From contig JASHXZ010000322.1 in assembly GCA_030043285.1 (NCBI GenBank), positions 1 to 8,674 of the forward strand: a DNA stretch of 8,674 nucleotides, in the 5' to 3' direction. Of this stretch, positions 5,598 to 8,674 are shown in pieces. Numbering within the stretch: position 1 is the first letter of the stretch; each line of letters starts with the position of its first letter. Under the pieces are notes generated by a model. It was not told the origin of the DNA. It made no database searches and was given only the letters and a program-made list of their open reading frames with translations. The position numbers and the translations under genes were made by a program. Origin of the DNA: Xanthobacteraceae bacterium. Lineage in GTDB: Bacteria > Pseudomonadota > Alphaproteobacteria > Rhizobiales > Xanthobacteraceae.

Positions 5598-8500
5598 ATG
5601 CGTTCTATCTTCGAGACCTTTGTTAAGTCGGCCGTAGTGGCGACGATACCGAGCGGCATATTTGCTTCGCTTGTGGCCGTTAGTCTCGCCAAGAACAACT
5701 CCGCGGACTCTACTAATAGCGTTATAACGTGGGTTAAGCAGTATTTCGGGTGGCCAGTAGATGCGCTAAAGGCGATCTTTGATCTCTCTCAACACGGGTA
5801 CTTATTCACCTCGACTTACGACTTCCTTTTAGGCCCTGCTTTGCCGGCTACGACGGCCGTGGTCGTATTTAGCTACATAGTGCCTTTGTTGATCGCGCCA
5901 ATACGTGGTCGCCCGCTAGTGGACCACCTTTGGCCGTCATCCTGCCATGTGTTGAACCACCGCCTCGAAAAAGTTGACGCGAACGCAGACGACCCCTACT
6001 CGCCAAGCAAACCCTTGTTTGAGCGCGAAGACGAGTTTCGCTGGTTGATGGCATTCGCCGGCCCGAAGACAAGCGCTGGTGCCGCTTGGACAACCCTCGA
6101 AGGTCCCGAAGGCGTTGGCAAAACGCACCTGGCGCTCACGTGGCTTAGGAGACTTAGGGAACTTGGTTGGGATGCAGGTGTACTGGAAAAGACAGTCACC
6201 GCCTTTCAGATCGAGCACGCGGCAATTCGACGTGACACGGCAATCCTTATTGATGACGTGCTTCGCCAGGACCAACAGGAATTGTGGCACCGGATCGATG
6301 CCTTTCTTAGAAAGCGCCGCTGCTTCAACATGCATATTGATTATTTCGCTCGAAAGCCGGTGCGGCTGCGCATCCTACTGGTTGACCAAGTGATCTTTTA
6401 CTCCCCCGAAGATACAGATCTTGATCGGCAAACAATTGAACGGGTCGAAAACGCTTATCGTGAGGGTCAACATTTGCGACGGATTCCCGATGCTGCCCTA
6501 CGGGCGCTCAAACCAAATCTGTCGCTTGACCAGATCAAAGAAGCAGACGGCCGACCGCTTTACGTCCTGACCAAACCGTCTGAATTTGGGCGCCGAGCAC
6601 AAATACGACTCGATCGGGCGGAGTCTATAGGAAAGCGCGTCTTGGCGCTTGCCGCCCTCGTCGGGCCGATACCGCAAGCGGACCGCAGGAAAATCCCAAA
6701 CACAGACGCAAATATCAGAACACTAATGAAGATTTTTGAGGGGGAGAGCCGGAACAGCTTGGCAAAAACTATTCCCGAGCTTCGACCAATGGCTTTTGCT
6801 GATGAAGTTCTTCTGAGGTGGGCTGCCGATCAACCAGAGCCGGATTGGCAAGAACTTTTTCGTTCAGCGTTAGCTCTCAGTCCCTTATCGGTAGCATACC
6901 GATTGGCTAGCCTGTGGCAACGCAACATTTTGTCCCAAAGCGGGGAGGATTTGCGAGCTACTATGCAGAAAATTTTCGATGAAGTCCAATCAGATATGGT
7001 CGCTGGGTTACATAACGAAACTCAGCAAGTTATTGACAGGATACTTGAACAGCTAGTCGCTGACGAGAGATCGAGCAGAAGGACGTGGATGTTTGACCCT
7101 CGAGAGAGCGCTCCGTTGAATTCAATGGCCTGGAATGCCACATCAGATAAAGCACCACCGATTCTGTCGAAAAAGACGATTGCGCGTATTGGATGGCTCG
7201 CACAAAGTCGTCCTTTTGACCCTGAAATTCGAGCTGCGGAGGCATTGTGCGTAGCTTATATGATCTGTGAGCATGGTAGGAGCGGTCGTTTTACCGACCT
7301 CGAAAGATCCGGCGAATGTCTATCTACGCTGGCTAGCAGCTTTCCGAACTACATCCCCATAAGAATTGCAGAAACGATAGGCTTGATTAACGCCATTCCG
7401 TTCTACGGGTTAGCTGGGCGTTTCGACGATCTGGAGCGCTCGGGTGAACGACTGGTGGCCATTGCTGCCGCATTCCCTAACAACCCGGAAATCAGGAATC
7501 AGGAGGCAGTCGGTATTCACAATGCGATATTTTCTTACATGCTCGCCGAGCGGTTTGATGATTTAGAACATTGGGGCAGTAAGCTTGCAGCTGTCGCTTT
7601 TGCACGCCCCGGCGATGCTCATATTGGCCAGATATACGCCCGAAGTGTGTCGCTCGCGATATTCTCCTACGGTCGGGTTGGACGTTTCGATGATCTCGAA
7701 CGATGGGGCCAACGGCTGGCAAACATAGTTGCAAGGTTCCCCAAGGACCAGAACATTCGGCTTATAGAAGCCTTTAGTACAATCAACCCCATCTTTCGTT
7801 ACGGAGAGGCTGGACGGTTCGATGACCTTGAACACTGGAGCGAACGTCTTGCAGCCATCGCTGAGGTGTTTCCCACTAATCGGGCTTTCCTTGTCGAAAT
7901 CGCAAAGGGCGCGAGTAATTCGATTCACTGCTATGGCGATGCTAGACGGTTCAACGATCTCGAACGCTGGGGCAAGCGCCTCGCGGCAATCGTGGCCTCC
8001 ACGCCGGATAGTTCCGAAATGCAGGCTGGAGAAATAACGATTCAAGGGACCTTGGAACTGACGGAAGCAAAGGGTGCGGTCAATGCAATGTGGAGTTACG
8101 GGCAAGCGGGGCGATTTGATGATCTCGAACGCTGGAGCAAGCGCTTAGCGGCGGTCGCTGTGACATTTTCACATAACTCGGACGTCATATCCGAGGCAGC
8201 AAAGGGAGCGGCGAATGCAATTGGTCATTATGGAGCAGCGGGAAGGTTCGACGATCTCGAACGCTGGGGCAAACGTCTTGGGGCTTTTGCCGCATCTATG
8301 CCAGATAGCGCCGCCGTGTGGACTATGGAAGCCAACGGCGCAGCGAGCGCGGTAAGTACATACGGAAGCGCACAACGCTTCGGTGAGCTAGAGCGCTGGG
8401 GTGCACGGCTTGCGACCGTTGCCGACAGGTTCCAAAAACAGACAAAAATTAGGACTTTGGAAGCAACAGGTGCACACAACGCGCTCATCAACTATCGAAA

Positions 8501-8672
8501 AGTCGATGACACAGTTGGTTGGACGCGGTGGATCAATCGACTAGCCTCAGTTGCGCGAGATTTTCCCGAGAATAGAGAGATTCAGGAACTTGCGGAGCAT
8601 TTTGGCATCGCATATGTAAACCAAGCCATGCGCGGCTGGCCATATGGCGGTCCCAAGATTAGCGATACGTAG
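5598..8672 (+). CDS. Membrane-anchored STAND-type NTPase with C-terminal 44-residue TPR-like repeats
   Basis: This encodes 1024 residues with no family I can name. Two hydrophobic segments (about 10-31 and 78-101) flank a 46-residue loop. The RGR after the second predicts the rest is cytoplasmic. FEREDEF (141-147) opens a P-loop domain: Walker A GPEGVGKT (169-176), Walker B AILIDD (215-220), a sensor-like RLRILLVDQ (256-264), and DGRPLYVL (317-324), resembling the GxP motif of STAND ATPases. Residues 340-410 resemble the winged-helix part (KRVLALAALVGP; IPELRPMAFADEVLLRW). A helical linker leads into a repeat array from residue 564 to the C-terminus. STAND proteins are ATP switches: a repeat sensor binds a ligand, the NTPase oligomerises and an effector fires. 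No nuclease, TIR or protease domain is visible, so the membrane segment may be the effector. Lower GC than recG suggests transfer. It is complete; the stop is two bases before the window ends. A role in phage defence is inference. Confidence 0.75.
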   Translation: MRSIFETFVKSAVVATIPSGIFASLVAVSLAKNNSADSTNSVITWVKQYFGWPVDALKAIFDLSQHGYLFTSTYDFLLGPALPATTAVVVFSYIVPLLIAPIRGRPLVDHLWPSSCHVLNHRLEKVDANADDPYSPSKPLFEREDEFRWLMAFAGPKTSAGAAWTTLEGPEGVGKTHLALTWLRRLRELGWDAGVLEKTVTAFQIEHAAIRRDTAILIDDVLRQDQQELWHRIDAFLRKRRCFNMHIDYFARKPVRLRILLVDQVIFYSPEDTDLDRQTIERVENAYREGQHLRRIPDAALRALKPNLSLDQIKEADGRPLYVLTKPSEFGRRAQIRLDRAESIGKRVLALAALVGPIPQADRRKIPNTDANIRTLMKIFEGESRNSLAKTIPELRPMAFADEVLLRWAADQPEPDWQELFRSALALSPLSVAYRLASLWQRNILSQSGEDLRATMQKIFDEVQSDMVAGLHNETQQVIDRILEQLVADERSSRRTWMFDPRESAPLNSMAWNATSDKAPPILSKKTIARIGWLAQSRPFDPEIRAAEALCVAYMICEHGRSGRFTDLERSGECLSTLASSFPNYIPIRIAETIGLINAIPFYGLAGRFDDLERSGERLVAIAAAFPNNPEIRNQEAVGIHNAIFSYMLAERFDDLEHWGSKLAAVAFARPGDAHIGQIYARSVSLAIFSYGRVGRFDDLERWGQRLANIVARFPKDQNIRLIEAFSTINPIFRYGEAGRFDDLEHWSERLAAIAEVFPTNRAFLVEIAKGASNSIHCYGDARRFNDLERWGKRLAAIVASTPDSSEMQAGEITIQGTLELTEAKGAVNAMWSYGQAGRFDDLERWSKRLAAVAVTFSHNSDVISEAAKGAANAIGHYGAAGRFDDLERWGKRLGAFAASMPDSAAVWTMEANGAASAVSTYGSAQRFGELERWGARLATVADRFQKQTKIRTLEATGAHNALINYRKVDDTVGWTRWINRLASVARDFPENREIQELAEHFGIAYVNQAMRGWPYGGPKISDT
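7287..8639 (+). repeat. Tandem array of 132-bp (44-residue) repeats inside the STAND gene
   Basis: Ten in-frame units start at 7287, 7419, 7551, 7683, 7815, 7947, 8112, 8244, 8376 and 8508. All are 132 bp except the sixth, which is 165 bp. Each begins RFDDLERWGKRLAAIA (best consensus), then FP-x-N, a variable stretch, and EA-x-GA-x-NAI-x-x-YG-x-AG: two predicted helices per unit, like a long TPR. Units 1 and 2 have S for W, unit 9 is diverged (FGELERWG) and unit 10 keeps little (TRWINRLASVARDFPEN). A degenerate half-unit precedes the array from about 7155. Units 4, 6, 7 and 8 share GATCTCGAACG at the DNA level, whereas other positions differ in codons. Confidence 0.88.
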
Positions 8673-8674
8673 GC

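Noticed and set aside
5315..5698. 127-codon minus-strand frame across the dctQ/STAND spacer, considered as a dctP remnant
   Set aside because: It lacks a signal peptide and any DctP-like sequence, overlaps the start of the STAND gene, and matches nothing I know.
7287..8639. Regular repeats considered as a CRISPR array
   Set aside because: The period is 132 bp, fully in frame and protein-coding, with gradual divergence rather than identical repeats and unique spacers.

Overview
The window looks like chromosomal DNA of an alphaproteobacterium, most likely Hyphomicrobiales (Bradyrhizobium/Rhodopseudomonas-like). The reasons are the high GC of the housekeeping part (68% in one recG line counted by hand), the protein types, and the recG / sdhE / mfd neighbourhood. 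I had no search tool, so the taxon is an inference.

Layout. 1-521, minus strand: the N-terminal 79 codons of mfd (transcription-repair coupling factor), start-stop overlapped with sdhE (flavinylation factor for succinate dehydrogenase). 522-712: a divergent promoter region. 713-2836, plus strand: recG, complete. 2852-3372, minus strand: a two-gene type II toxin-antitoxin module (small acidic antitoxin, then a ParE/RelE-like toxin), convergent with recG across 15 bp. 3410-5293, minus strand: dctQ and dctM, the two membrane subunits of a TRAP transporter, with no dctP beside them. dctM carries a one-base frameshift near its end. 5294-5597: an intergenic stretch rich in short direct and inverted repeats. 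5598-8672, plus strand: one 1024-residue gene for a membrane-anchored P-loop NTPase of STAND type, ending in a tandem array of about ten 44-residue TPR-like repeats.

The first 2.8 kb is conserved core genome: DNA repair/recombination (Mfd, RecG) and respiratory enzyme maturation (SdhE). The remainder looks accessory: a toxin-antitoxin pair, a TRAP remnant without its binding protein, repeat-rich spacer DNA, and a large gene of lower GC (48-57% in lines counted by hand) and different codon use.

The most interesting item is the 5598-8672 gene. Two N-terminal membrane segments are followed by Walker A, Walker B, a sensor strand, a GxP-like motif, a winged-helix-like region and a long repeat array. 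That is the architecture of NLR-like signalling ATPases, including the bacterial STAND proteins that act in phage defence, but here the only candidate effector is the membrane segment itself. A defence role is inference from architecture and context; nothing in the sequence proves it.
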